Source: Hornefia porci
Lineage (GTDB): Bacteria; Bacillota; Clostridia; Peptostreptococcales; Anaerovoracaceae
NCBI RefSeq assembly: GCF_001940235.1
Contig: NZ_MJIE01000001.1
Span: forward strand, 2,418,001-2,482,000
Length of the DNA: 64,000 nucleotides
Direction of reading: 5' to 3'
The notes beneath the pieces are model-generated. The model was not told the DNA's origin and made no database searches. It saw nothing but the letters and a program-made list of their open reading frames with translations. Of this stretch, positions 29,475-37,927 are shown in pieces; positions within the stretch are counted from its first letter, which is position 1, and the number at the start of each line of letters is the position of its first letter. Made by a program: the position numbers and the translations under genes.

Positions 29475-29515
29475 GGAGGACTCGGTATGTTCAAATGCCG
29501 AAGTCCTCCTTTTTT
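29475..29515 (+). terminator. Intrinsic terminator before the sigma-like gene
   Basis: GGAGGACTCGG pairs with CCGAAGTCCTCC (one bulge), with further pairing into the loop, followed by TTTTTT. It lies between the leader-like peptide and the sigma-like gene. Confidence 0.85.
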
Positions 29516-29557
29516 GTCTGAAAAACAAACAGACAAAAAAGAAATGGAGGAAACTTT

Positions 29558-29968
29558 ATGGCAAAAGAGTATTACCTTTATGTCAGCGGACAAAAGGTGA
29601 AAGTCAGTGAAGATATTTATAAAGTCTACTGGCGAGAAAAAGAACACGAAAAGTATTTGGAGCAGGTGGACAGAAAAAACCACTTGCTCTTTTTTTCGTC
29701 ATTAGATCATGATGGACATTATGTTGATAACATCATAGATGAAAATGTTGATGTAGCAAAGATTGTGGAAACACAAATGATGATTGAATCATTGAGATAT
29801 GCTATATCAAAGCTGAACGATGAAGAAAGAGACATCATAGAGCGTTTGTACTTTAATGACGAAACGCTTCGTTCAGTAGCAAGATTAAAAAGTATTACAC
29901 ATCCGGCTTTAATCAAGAGAAGAAATAAAATCCTTGAGAAACTGAAAAAGTTTATTGAGGATCTATAA
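29558..29968 (+). CDS. Sigma-70 region 4-like ICE regulator
   Basis: 136 residues, start after AAATGGAGGAAACTTT. The C-terminal half has a region 4-like helix-turn-helix: ISKLNDEERDIIERLYFND, then ETLRSVARLKSITHPALIKR. The N-terminus (YYLYVSGQKVKVSEDIYKVYW) is the pattern of the Tn916 Orf7-like sigma-type proteins. It is preceded by a terminator hairpin and leader-like peptide, suggesting attenuation control. It probably regulates excision/transfer genes beside the recombinase. Confidence 0.82.
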   Translation: MAKEYYLYVSGQKVKVSEDIYKVYWREKEHEKYLEQVDRKNHLLFFSSLDHDGHYVDNIIDENVDVAKIVETQMMIESLRYAISKLNDEERDIIERLYFNDETLRSVARLKSITHPALIKRRNKILEKLKKFIEDL

Positions 29969-30456
29969 ACTTCGGTAACCAAAGGGGTCAAACTTTCCTT
30001 ATATAAAGTGAAGGGGAGTTTGATCTCCTTTACTTTTATAAGAGATATAGCCTATTTATGGCAAACAGGAAGATGTAAAGAAAATCCCTTTCAAATAATT
30101 GTTCTTTGACAACTGAATAGACCATGACGGGACTTTTAATTACTTAGTGAGCGAAAGAAATTTTACGCCATAACTTTCCTGCTGAAGAAATTCGGTTTAA
30201 ATGAATACTGTCAAAGACAAGGATATAAGGAAACGAGCGATAAATAAATTTTCTTAAAGCAAAGAGCGAGGATAACTTTGCAAGTGATGACCTAAGTAAT
30301 GATAATGATACTTCTTTAGTGAAAGCCGGCTCATCTTAACAGGGGCGGTGGTGAGATTCCAATGTTGCTGATCCTAAGCACCCGTCAATGTCATTAAACT
30401 TGGTTAGATGAGAAAATTATATATTGATTATAGAGGAATTAGAGGGAGGTGTACGG
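29969..30456. ncRNA. Long gene-free region, candidate structured RNA
   Basis: No plausible gene is seen over about 490 bases. A long imperfect stem (29998-30018 with 30025-30042) opens it. Near the end, CTCATCTTAAC at about 30330 can pair with GTTAGATGAG at about 30405-30415, closing a domain with GGGGCGGTGG and CACCCGTC inside. It ends just before a small protein and the recombinase. It could be an untranslated regulatory RNA, a recombination site or a decayed gene. I cannot assign it to a known RNA class. Confidence 0.35.
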
Positions 30457-30624
30457 GTGGACAATGACTGGAATGGATTGGCTGATTTGATAGCAAATCT
30501 TATTACAAAGTATGCTGGTGTTTTAGATTTGGATAATCTACCAGATCCAATGCCAGTAAATAATAACAGTGAAAATGAAAATATCTTTGACATGGTAAAA
30601 ACACAGATTGAGAAAATGAAATAA
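30457..30624 (+). CDS. Small acidic protein upstream of the ICE recombinase
   Basis: 55 residues from GTG 30457, chosen because AGGGAGG lies seven bases upstream; an earlier in-frame start at 30424 lacks a site. The sequence is acidic (NDWNGLADLIANLITKYAGV, then LDLDNLPDP) with a helical C-terminus. It lies in the position where an excisionase often stands, but it is not basic and shows no DNA-binding motif. Function unknown. The recombinase promoter overlaps its 3' end. Confidence 0.6.
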   Translation: MDNDWNGLADLIANLITKYAGVLDLDNLPDPMPVNNNSENENIFDMVKTQIEKMK

Positions 30625-30639
30625 AAGTGCTATAATATA
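30608..30639 (+). promoter_or_regulatory. Promoter of the ICE serine recombinase
   Basis: TTGAGA (30608-30613), a 17-base spacer, then TATAAT (30631-30636). Bases 30622-30639 are identical to 9204-9221 before the AlbA-type gene. Confidence 0.65.
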
Positions 30640-30708
30640 CTTGAGATATAAGTCCAAACTTTTTGGAAGTATGAAAAAGATATAGAGAAATATATTGAGG
30701 TTAATGCT

Positions 30709-32394
30709 ATGTCAAAAGAGAAAATAAAAGTATACCTCTACACAAGAGTATCTACATCAATACAGATAGATGGTTATTCTTTAGAGGCACAAAAATCAAG
30801 AATGAAGGCTTTTGCCCTTTATAATGACTATGAAATTGTTGGTGAGTATGAAGACGCAGGTAAGTCTGGAAAATCTATTGAGGGAAGGATACAGTTTAAT
30901 CGAATGATGGAAGATATAAAATCTGGCAAAGATGGAGTATCTTTTGTTCTTGTGTTTAAGCTATCAAGATTTGCAAGAAATGCTGCGGATGTTTTATCAA
31001 CATTACAAACAATGCAAGATTTTGGAGTCAATTTGATTTGCGTTGAGGATGGGATTGATTCATCCAAAGATGCAGGTAAATTGATGATTTCTGTTTTATC
31101 AGCTGTGGCTGAAATTGAAAGAGAAAATATTCGTGTTCAAACAATGGAAGGGCGTATTCAAAAGGCAAGAGAAGGGAAATGGAATGGAGGTTTTGCTCCT
31201 TATGGGTATCAGCTTGTCGATGGTAAACTGTTTATCAATGAAGAAGAAGCTGTCGCAATAAGAACTATTTTTGATCAATATGTTAATACAACCATTGGAG
31301 CTAATGGACTTTCAAAATACTTAGAAAATCATGGAATAAGAAAAATTCCAAGACAGAATGGAAAAAATCCATTGTTCGATGCAGGTCTTATAAGAAAGAT
31401 ATTAAAGAATCCTGTATATAACGGGAAGATAGCTTTTGGAAGAAGAACTTTAGAAAAAGTTCATGGTACAAGAAATGAATATAAACAAGTAGAACAAGAT
31501 GAATATTTAATAGCTGAAGGAATTCATGAAGCTATAATTTCTGATGAGTTATGGCAGGCTGCTCAGGTTAAGCTAAAATCTCAAGCAAAGAAATATGAGC
31601 ATGTGAATAAAGGAAAAGATATACGTACACACTTACTTTCAGGAATTGTAAAATGCCCGGTATGTGGAGTGGGAATGTTTGGCAACAAGTGTATCAAGAA
31701 AAGGAAAGATGGTACAAAGTATAAAGATTTTTATTACTATGGCTGTAAACATAGGCAGATGATGAGAGGTCATAAGTGTACTTTCAGTAAGCAAATTAGA
31801 GAGGAATTGTTAGATGATGCAGTTGCTGAGGTAATTATAAAGATAGTAAGCAATCCCAAATTTGCTTCTATGATGCAAGAAAAAATCAATATGAAAGTGG
31901 ATACCTCTGAAATAGAAAAGGAAATAGATAATTATCAAAAAGAACTGCGGAAAAGTCATTCCACAAAGTTTAAGCTAATTGAGGAAATAGATAATTTAGA
32001 TGCTGATGATAAGCACTACAAACGAAGAAAACAGGACTTAGACGATAGACTTTATCGTATGTACGATAAAATTGAAGAATTAGAATCATTCTTAATTGAT
32101 GCGAAAGCAAAAAAACAAACTATTGAAGCTGAAAAACTTACAGGAGATAATATATATAAAGTTCTGATCTATTTTGATAAACTCTACAAGGTAATGAATG
32201 ATGTGGAGCGTAGACAGTTAATTACAGCTTTGATTTCTGAAATTCAAATTTACGAAGAAAAGCAACCGAATGGACAATGGCTAAAATCAATTACTTTTAA
32301 ACTTCCTATCATCGATGAAGATTTAAATATAGGTTTGGACAATGATGAACAAGTTGAGACGGTAGTATTGATGTCAAAGGTAGGAGTGGAATAA
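30709..32394 (+). CDS. Large serine recombinase (ICE integrase)
   Basis: 561 residues, with a weak GAGG site before ATG 30709. Catalytic serine is S15 in YTRVSTSIQ. FKLSRFARN and the SAVAEIERENIRVQTMEG helix are standard resolvase features. A recombinase domain, a zinc ribbon (CPVCGVGMFGNKC ... GCKHRQ) and a coiled coil follow. It should integrate and excise the element. Being the last gene before a change in base composition, it marks the right end of the ICE near 32.4 kb. Confidence 0.93.
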   Translation: MSKEKIKVYLYTRVSTSIQIDGYSLEAQKSRMKAFALYNDYEIVGEYEDAGKSGKSIEGRIQFNRMMEDIKSGKDGVSFVLVFKLSRFARNAADVLSTLQTMQDFGVNLICVEDGIDSSKDAGKLMISVLSAVAEIERENIRVQTMEGRIQKAREGKWNGGFAPYGYQLVDGKLFINEEEAVAIRTIFDQYVNTTIGANGLSKYLENHGIRKIPRQNGKNPLFDAGLIRKILKNPVYNGKIAFGRRTLEKVHGTRNEYKQVEQDEYLIAEGIHEAIISDELWQAAQVKLKSQAKKYEHVNKGKDIRTHLLSGIVKCPVCGVGMFGNKCIKKRKDGTKYKDFYYYGCKHRQMMRGHKCTFSKQIREELLDDAVAEVIIKIVSNPKFASMMQEKINMKVDTSEIEKEIDNYQKELRKSHSTKFKLIEEIDNLDADDKHYKRRKQDLDDRLYRMYDKIEELESFLIDAKAKKQTIEAEKLTGDNIYKVLIYFDKLYKVMNDVERRQLITALISEIQIYEEKQPNGQWLKSITFKLPIIDEDLNIGLDNDEQVETVVLMSKVGVE

Positions 32395-32603
32395 GCTCGA
32401 AAGCCCGTGATTTTAGGCACTTTTCGGCTTTAGGTAGTTTCGAACAGGCGGAGACGGTAATCGCTCTGCGGTAACTTATCTATGGCAGCACAGACAAAAA
32501 AGTGTGAGAGTTGAGTTGCCGGATTAGATGTCACATAGTTGAAGCTGTGGATTAGATGTCTGGGGTGTTGAGTGTTCGATATAGATGTTGGAGGAATTGT
32601 TAT
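32395..32603. other. ICE right-end junction region
   Basis: No gene. Base composition shifts here from AT-rich to balanced. AAAGCC/GGCTTT can pair at 32400-32435, and GGATTAGATGTC occurs twice (32521-32532, 32549-32560). The attachment site should lie in or close to this stretch, but cannot be fixed without the other end. Confidence 0.4.
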
Positions 32604-32918
32604 ATGGCATCGAGCAAAGAATACTTGGATTTCATATTAGAGCAGCTGTCAGATTTGGATGAGGTGTCACATCGTGCGATGATGGGAGAATACATCATCT
32701 ATTATCGCGGCAAGGTGGTCGGTGGCATCTACGATGACCGTTTTCTTGTGAAGCCCACGAAGTCTGCCGTGGCTATGATGCCGGACGCAAATAGAGAACT
32801 GCCTTATGACGGAGCAAAAGAAATGTTGCTCGTTGATGACGTTGACAATAAGAAGTTTCTGACAGAACTGCTTGAAGCGATGTATCTGGAACTACCTGCA
32901 GCGAAGAAAAAGAAATAA
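32604..32918 (+). CDS. TfoX N-terminal domain protein
   Basis: 104 residues from ATG 32604 after GGAGGAATTGTTAT. Text such as EVSHRAMMGEYIIYYRGKVV, GGIYDDRFLVKPT and PYDGAKEMLLVDD is typical of the stand-alone TfoX N-terminal domain family. The lysine-rich tail AAKKKK closes it. The domain is related to the competence regulator TfoX/Sxy, but single-domain forms in Bacillota have no established role. It probably belongs to the chromosome between the two mobile elements. Confidence 0.85.
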   Translation: MASSKEYLDFILEQLSDLDEVSHRAMMGEYIIYYRGKVVGGIYDDRFLVKPTKSAVAMMPDANRELPYDGAKEMLLVDDVDNKKFLTELLEAMYLELPAAKKKK

Positions 32919-32988
32919 AAGAAAACAGACCAAGGCTCCAATACTGTCATCATCGGCGCGGGCAGCACGATAAAGGAGATGCAATTTT

Positions 32989-33501
32989 ATGAAAATACTC
33001 GTGTTAAACGGTAGTCCCAGACCGAACGGGAATACAGCCGGAATGGTAAATATATTTCAGCGGGCAGCTGAAGAACACGGACATCAGGTAAAAGTGTTCA
33101 ATGTATGCAAAATGAACATCAATGGATGTCTTGCATGTGAGTACTGTCACGGAAAAGGACACGGCCAGTGTGTCCAGAAGGATGATATGCAGGAGATCTA
33201 TGCGGAACTGAGCGATACGGAAATGCTGGTACTTGCCGCACCGATTTATTACCACGGAATATCAGGACAGCTGAAATGCGTGATAGACCGGTTCTATTCG
33301 GCACTTTATCCGACTGCACCTACTACATTGAAGAAGGTCGCCATGTTCCTTAGCTCCGGAGATGACAACATGTACGATGGAGCCAAGTTTTCATACGATG
33401 GCGATTTCCTCGGTTACCTTGGTCTGGAGGGAATGGGCATCTTCACAAATCACGACAGGAATGTGATGAGCAGAATAAAAGATATGGCAGCATCTCTATA
33501 A
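32989..33501 (+). CDS. Flavodoxin-fold NAD(P)H-dependent oxidoreductase
   Basis: 170 residues, start after AAAGGAGATGCAATTTT. The N-terminus MKILVLNGSPRPNGNTAGMV is the FMN-phosphate loop of the NADPH-dependent FMN reductase family. CLACEYCHGKGHGQC and LAAPIYYHGISGQLK follow in the expected order. It is a cytoplasmic flavin or quinone/iron reductase. A bidirectional terminator lies just downstream, and the phage recombinase gene converges on it, so the prophage left end must be within about 100 bases. Confidence 0.85.
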   Translation: MKILVLNGSPRPNGNTAGMVNIFQRAAEEHGHQVKVFNVCKMNINGCLACEYCHGKGHGQCVQKDDMQEIYAELSDTEMLVLAAPIYYHGISGQLKCVIDRFYSALYPTAPTTLKKVAMFLSSGDDNMYDGAKFSYDGDFLGYLGLEGMGIFTNHDRNVMSRIKDMAASL

Positions 33502-33564
33502 AGCTGCTATCAGCGATAATAGAGGACAATCCAAACAAATGTTGAAAGAATTGTAAAAAACAGT

Positions 33565-33606
33565 GGCTCCGACACTGCCATCAGCGGCGGTGAAGGAGCC
33601 TTTCTT
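33565..33606. terminator. Bidirectional terminator at the convergent junction
   Basis: GGCTCC (33565-33570) pairs with GGAGCC (33595-33600), with ACTGCC/GGCGGT inside. TTTCTT follows on the plus strand and a T-rich run on the minus strand. It separates the oxidoreductase from the phage recombinase. Confidence 0.75.
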
Positions 33607-35173
33607 ATGCTTCGATTTCGATTGCGAGCCCGGATTTGAATTCCACGGTGAAGCGGTCGGCAAAGACGGTGATCTTCTCGATGAGCTTTTTAACCAGAGC
33701 TTCATCGAACTCTGTGATGTCTGTTCTCTGTTTGGAGATAAAGTCCTGCAGCTCTTTGATCCGGTTCATGGTCTCTTCCCGGTGGTGGCTGTCGACCTCG
33801 GACTGTTCCTTCTGTTCCCTGAGTCTGAGGATTTCGTCAGCGATGGCATCGTAATCCTGTTTGTTGTTTGCCTTCTTGATGAGCTCTTTTTGCAGTTCTT
33901 CCAGCCGAGCTTGGATGCCGTCCGGCGAGAGGGTGTCAGCGCTGACTACAGCCTTGGCGATATTGGCTTGCAACTGTTTTAGGAAGGTATCGCTCTCAGT
34001 CAGAATCTGATTGATGGCTTTGACCGTGACTTCCTGAAGCAGGAGCTCATTTACTGTCCGGTTGGTGCAGTTCATTTCTGCCGAGCTCGGCTCCAAGCGG
34101 CTGATGCAGCGCCAGACGATAGACTTGCAGCCGTGATTGTTCCAGTGGACACGTCGGTAAAGCTCACCGCAGTCACCGCAGAAAATCATCTGGGCAAAAC
34201 AGTGATTGCAGGAGAAGCCTCGTTTCTTTCCGGTCGGGCTGATGTGAACTGCCCGGCGACGGACAAGCTCGGCCTGCACCTGCATGAAGAGGTCTTTCGG
34301 AATGATCGCTTCGTGGTCGCCTTCAACGTAGTATTGAGGTACGGTGCCGTTGTTCTTGATGCGCTTCTTCGTCAGGAAGTCTGTGGTGTAGGTCTTTTGA
34401 AGCAGCGCGTCACCCATATACTTCTCGTTTCGGAGAATCTTGTTGATGGTGCTTGTGTGCCATTTTTCTTTTCCTGCGCCGGTTAAAATGCCGTCAGCCA
34501 TAAGACCGGAAGCAATCTTGTCCATGCTGGAGCCTTCGAGGTATTCCCGGTAGATGCGTTTTACGATCTCGGCCTGTTCCGGATCAATGACAAGGTTGCC
34601 GTTCTCATCCTTGGTATAGCCGAGGAAGCGGTTGTGGTTAACCTGAACCTTGCCCTGCTGATAGCGGTATTGAAGGCCGAGCTTTATGTTCTCGCTCATT
34701 GATTGGCTTTCCTGCTGAGCAAGGCTCGCCATGATCGTAAGGAGCACCTCGCCTTTGGCATCCAGCGTGTTTATGGATTCCTTCTCGAAATAGACCGGAA
34801 TGTTCTTGTCCTTGAGCTGCCGGATGTATTGGAGGCAGTCGAGAGTGTTTCGGGCAAATCGGCTGATGGACTTGGTGATGATCATGTCAATGTTTCCGGA
34901 CATGCACTCGTCAATCATGCGGTTGAACTCGTCACGCTTTTTGGTGTTGGTACCGGATATGCCATCGTCCGCAAATATGCCTGCCAGTTCCCAGTCGGGA
35001 TTCTTCTGGATGTACTCCGTGTAATGCGTGACCTGCGCCTCATAGCTGGTTTCCTGTTCGTCGGAATCCGTGCTGACGCGGCAATAGGCTGCGACGCGGA
35101 GCTTTTTCTGCTCGGATTGTTTTACCGTGTTCCCGACCTGCCTTTTGGCCGGGATGACCATAACATTTCCCAT
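33605..35173 (-). CDS. Large serine recombinase B of the prophage
   Basis: 522 residues. Catalytic S34 lies in [27 protein letters not shown] and [15 protein letters not shown] follow. A recombinase domain, a zinc ribbon ([20 protein letters not shown]) and a C-terminal coiled coil complete it. Its ATG overlaps the stop of the preceding gene by one base (TAATG), so it is translationally coupled. It is the last gene of a recombinase operon and the outermost prophage gene, as expected for an integrase beside an attachment site. Confidence 0.93.
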   Translation of the reverse strand: MGNVMVIPAKRQVGNTVKQSEQKKLRVAAYCRVSTDSDEQETSYEAQVTHYTEYIQKNPDWELAGIFADDGISGTNTKKRDEFNRMIDECMSGNIDMIITKSISRFARNTLDCLQYIRQLKDKNIPVYFEKESINTLDAKGEVLLTIMASLAQQESQSMSENIKLGLQYRYQQGKVQVNHNRFLGYTKDENGNLVIDPEQAEIVKRIYREYLEGSSMDKIASGLMADGILTGAGKEKWHTSTINKILRNEKYMGDALLQKTYTTDFLTKKRIKNNGTVPQYYVEGDHEAIIPKDLFMQVQAELVRRRAVHISPTGKKRGFSCNHCFAQMIFCGDCGELYRRVHWNNHGCKSIVWRCISRLEPSSAEMNCTNRTVNELLLQEVTVKAINQILTESDTFLKQLQANIAKAVVSADTLSPDGIQARLEELQKELIKKANNKQDYDAIADEILRLREQKEQSEVDSHHREETMNRIKELQDFISKQRTDITEFDEALVKKLIEKITVFADRFTVEFKSGLAIEIEA

Positions 35174-35589
35174 TAGATCGCCTCGCTTTCAATGAGGCTG
35201 TACAGATACTCTGCCTGTAGCCTCGGATCTTCGTATTCTTTCTCCGCTTCTGCAAACCAGAAGTGTGTCGGAACCTTTATAGGCTTTGAGCTTTTCAGAA
35301 GGTTCAGCCTTCCGAGCTTACCGGCACGTTCCAGACGAATCGCTTCTGCCTTGTCGAAGGTCTCCTGATCGATGATTGCCGGGTAGAAGTCATCGCCGAG
35401 GTAGTGCCTGTTTTGCATCAGACGCTTTGCTGAGCTGTGGTAGGCCTCGATACCTGCCTCGATGGCAGCTTTTGACTGTGCCATTCCGGCGAGGTAATTC
35501 TCGTATAGGTTCCTGATTTTGGCGGCTTCATCTTCGTTAATCACAGCGCAGCCGTTTTCAATTCTGTATCCGTATGGTGTATGTCCCAT
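35173..35589 (-). CDS. Stand-alone recombinase-domain protein
   Basis: 138 residues beginning [20 protein letters not shown], which corresponds to the recombinase (DNA-binding) domain of large serine recombinases. There is no resolvase catalytic part. [20 protein letters not shown] fits the same domain. It sits between two full recombinases, four bases after one and overlapping the other by one base. It probably binds att DNA or modulates the recombinase pair, for example as a directionality factor; this is inference. Confidence 0.78.
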   Translation of the reverse strand: MGHTPYGYRIENGCAVINEDEAAKIRNLYENYLAGMAQSKAAIEAGIEAYHSSAKRLMQNRHYLGDDFYPAIIDQETFDKAEAIRLERAGKLGRLNLLKSSKPIKVPTHFWFAEAEKEYEDPRLQAEYLYSLIESEAI

Positions 35590-35593
35590 GCCC

Positions 35594-37153
35594 TCACTTC
35601 CTTTCCCTGAGCGTTAGACCGCACTTCAGTTCAAACCGGATATCGTTTCTGGAATGAACGATGATGCGTTTTACATATCTGTCAAATAAGTCTTTGTCGA
35701 ACTCCTGAAGCATGGCGCTCTTTTCTGCGAAATGAATCAGTGCTGTGGTTTCGGTGACTTTGTTTACATCTCCGGAGACTTCATTCTTCAGGGCTTCAAT
35801 CTCATCCCGGAAGCTGTCCGCCTGAGAAAGCAGTTCGTTTGTTTCCTGACTGTAGAGCACCGGATCAATGATGCCCTGCGTCATGAGCATTGTAAGAGTC
35901 TCGCGCTTTTCGGTATTTTGCGCCAGAAGGGTTTGAATCTGCTGAATACGATGAAGAGAATCATCTGGCGATGATGTTTTCAATGATTCTAAGTAAGGCT
36001 TCAGGATTTGACGGTGCGAAAAAATCAGCTTGTTCAGCATCGTGGTGAATGACTGCTTCAGCGCATCGTCTCTTACAAAAAGCATGTGGCACCTATCCTT
36101 GTCTTTGATATGGGTGTTGCAGCACCACGCGATGTATTTGTGATCGGTGCAGCTATGAATCCGGCGCTTGAAGGTGTCGCCGCACTCACCGCAGATGATC
36201 TTGCCGGAGAAAGCATATCGGTTTTGGTATTTATCGGTGCCTTTTGTCACGCCTTTTTCGGAAGCCCGCTGACTTATAAAAATCCTTGCAGCTTCAAAAT
36301 CCTCACGACTGATGATCGGTTCGTGATGATCCGTGACCATGTATTGCGTCTGCTCACCGTGGTTGTTGTGTCGGACAAATTGTGAATCAGAATAGGTTTT
36401 CTGGAAAAGGCAGTCGCCGACGTATTTCTCATTTGAAAGCATGCCGCGTATAGTTGTGGCCGTCCAGCGTCCGCCTCGCTTGGAAGAAACGCCGCGACGG
36501 TTCAAGTCATCCGCGATGGCGTGTGTGCCTTTGCCGGAGAGCAGAGCTGCGAAGATTTCTTTTACCACAGCTGCCTGCTCAGGGTTGATTACCATCTGTT
36601 CGCCGTCCCAATCATATCCGTAGGGTGGGTAGCTGCATTTGAAGGTTCCGTTTTCGAAGCGTTTCTGAATTGACCACTTGCTGTTTTCTGATATGGAAAC
36701 AGATTCACTTTCGGCCATGCCGGAGAGGATTGCCAGAAAAAGCTCGCTCTCCATCGAGCCGGTGTTGATGTTCTCCTTCTCGAAGAAGATCGGAATGTTC
36801 AGATCAAGCAGATTCCTGACCAGCTCTAAGCAGTCCGTTGTATTTCTGCTGAAGCGGCTGATAGACTTCGTAACAATGAAATCAATCCTACCGGCTTTGC
36901 AGTCACCGATGAGCCGCATGAGCTCCGGACGCTTATCTTTCTTAGTACCGGTGATACCCTCGTCGTAGTAGAGGCCTGCGAACTCCCAGTCATCACGGGA
37001 AGTGATGTAATTTTCGTAGTGGGTTTTCTGTGCCTCAAGACTTTCAAGCTGTGCATCGGAATCCGTAGAGACGCGGCAGTAGGCGGCTACCCTGACCTTT
37101 TTGAGCTTGACCTTCGAGTTCGCTGTTTCCGCGATTTTCGTTACTTTTTTCAA
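35594..37153 (-). CDS. Large serine recombinase A of the prophage
   Basis: 519 residues, start after GAAAGGAGGGACTTCCCTTG. Catalytic S29 lies in [13 protein letters not shown], with VTKSISRFSRNTTD after it. A recombinase domain (SYPPYGYDWDGEQMVINPEQ), zinc ribbon (CGECGDTFKRRIHSC) and coiled coil follow. It is clearly related to recombinase B but only moderately similar, so it is an old paralogue and not a recent copy. It is served by a promoter shared with other prophage genes. Confidence 0.93.
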   Translation of the reverse strand: MKKVTKIAETANSKVKLKKVRVAAYCRVSTDSDAQLESLEAQKTHYENYITSRDDWEFAGLYYDEGITGTKKDKRPELMRLIGDCKAGRIDFIVTKSISRFSRNTTDCLELVRNLLDLNIPIFFEKENINTGSMESELFLAILSGMAESESVSISENSKWSIQKRFENGTFKCSYPPYGYDWDGEQMVINPEQAAVVKEIFAALLSGKGTHAIADDLNRRGVSSKRGGRWTATTIRGMLSNEKYVGDCLFQKTYSDSQFVRHNNHGEQTQYMVTDHHEPIISREDFEAARIFISQRASEKGVTKGTDKYQNRYAFSGKIICGECGDTFKRRIHSCTDHKYIAWCCNTHIKDKDRCHMLFVRDDALKQSFTTMLNKLIFSHRQILKPYLESLKTSSPDDSLHRIQQIQTLLAQNTEKRETLTMLMTQGIIDPVLYSQETNELLSQADSFRDEIEALKNEVSGDVNKVTETTALIHFAEKSAMLQEFDKDLFDRYVKRIIVHSRNDIRFELKCGLTLRERK

Positions 37154-37178
37154 GGGAAGTCCCTCCTTTCCGTACGTC

Positions 37179-37209
37179 TATACATCACTCTAAAGCGACT
37201 ACATATCAA
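37179..37209 (-). promoter_or_regulatory. Prophage promoter A (recombinase operon)
   Basis: On the minus strand: TTGATA, 19-base spacer, TGTATA, with the core TTTAGAGTGATGTATA. It lies 26 bases before recombinase A. Two near-identical elements occur at 60016-60046 and 61222-61252. Confidence 0.65.
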
Positions 37210-37412
37210 GGTATTTCTGGCATTATTTCCGCGAACAAGGGAGAGAAAGTTTCTCGATTGATGGCGGTTAATTTGTTGAATTCAGCCACAGAGATCAGGC
37301 CGTCATCGAGCATCTTTTTTGCGATGCCCTGTGCCCGGCGATAGTCAAGATCGCCCTGAATCCGCTCCTGTGTAAAATATTCAGATTGAACATTCTTGTT
37401 TTCGTTTGGCAT
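37206..37412 (-). CDS. SHOCT-domain protein
   Basis: 68 residues, start after GGAGGTGGATAAGTT. The core RRAQGIAKKMLDDGLISVAE followed by FNKLTAIN is the SHOCT short-helix pattern found near phage and plasmid recombinases. It is the first gene of the recombinase operon; its stop overlaps the -35 of promoter A. A perfect hairpin in its leader includes the ribosome site, so its translation may be controlled. It may help recombination direction, but this is unproven. Confidence 0.75.
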   Translation of the reverse strand: MPNENKNVQSEYFTQERIQGDLDYRRAQGIAKKMLDDGLISVAEFNKLTAINRETFSPLFAEIMPEIP

Positions 37413-37422
37413 AACTTATCCA

Positions 37423-37440
37423 CCTCCAGTTTCCACTGGA
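37423..37440 (-). promoter_or_regulatory. Hairpin covering the SHOCT ribosome site
   Basis: In the mRNA, CTCCAGT-GGAA-ACTGGAG forms a perfect 7-bp stem with a GNRA-type GGAA tetraloop. The right arm contains the GGAG of the Shine-Dalgarno sequence 11-16 bases before the ATG. Confidence 0.55.
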
Positions 37441-37535
37441 GATTCAGAGCCGATTTGAGCGGAGGATTTTTAACACGCATGAAAAATATTCGTCTCGATT
37501 TTCTTTACCAATGATCTTTTCTTATAAATTCATGG

Positions 37536-37541
37536 TATAAT
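37536..37541 (+). promoter_or_regulatory. Extended -10 promoter of the ArsR operon
   Basis: TGGTATAAT, a TATAAT box with TG extension, 32 bases before the ArsR start. No good -35 is visible. Confidence 0.5.
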
Positions 37542-37572
37542 GGTTCAAACGCTTAAACAAAGGAGATGGATT

Positions 37573-37926
37573 ATGAAGGATAAAAACGAGGTAGAACAGC
37601 TCGCCGCTGAATTTGAATCCTGTCAGAAGATACTGACCGCTCTTGGAGATGAAGTACGGCAGCATCTGATCCTTCAGATGATGTTACATGGCAAGGACTG
37701 CAACGGCATGCGTGTCCCGGAGATCACAGAGCTGACGCACCTGTCGAGACCTGCCGTGTCCCATCACTTACAAATTCTTAAAGATGCAGGGATCGTCAAG
37801 GTCAGGAAAGAGGGCACGATGAACTACTATTATTTCGCGTCAGATAATGCGATACAGAGATTGATTGATGCCCTGATCCATGCGAACAGCATCATTCAAG
37901 CTCTCCCGGACAGGAGTGGTGAATGA
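37573..37926 (+). CDS. ArsR-family transcriptional regulator
   Basis: 117 residues from ATG 37573, chosen for AAAGGAG eight bases upstream; an ATG at 37540 overlaps the -10 box. The winged helix reads VPEITELTHLSRPAVSHHLQ and continues ILKDAGIVKVRKEGTMNYYY. No metal-binding CxC is present in the recognition helix; a lone Cys pair (C14 in ESCQ and C36 in KDCN) might sense metal or redox state. It heads a four-gene rightward operon, one base before the metallo-beta-lactamase gene, and is the likely autorepressor. Confidence 0.88.
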   Translation: MKDKNEVEQLAAEFESCQKILTALGDEVRQHLILQMMLHGKDCNGMRVPEITELTHLSRPAVSHHLQILKDAGIVKVRKEGTMNYYYFASDNAIQRLIDALIHANSIIQALPDRSGE

Positions 37927-37927
37927 T

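Noticed and set aside
30457..30624. Small gene considered as an excisionase
   Set aside because: The product is acidic and lacks a winged-helix or helix-turn-helix pattern, so it was left as unknown.
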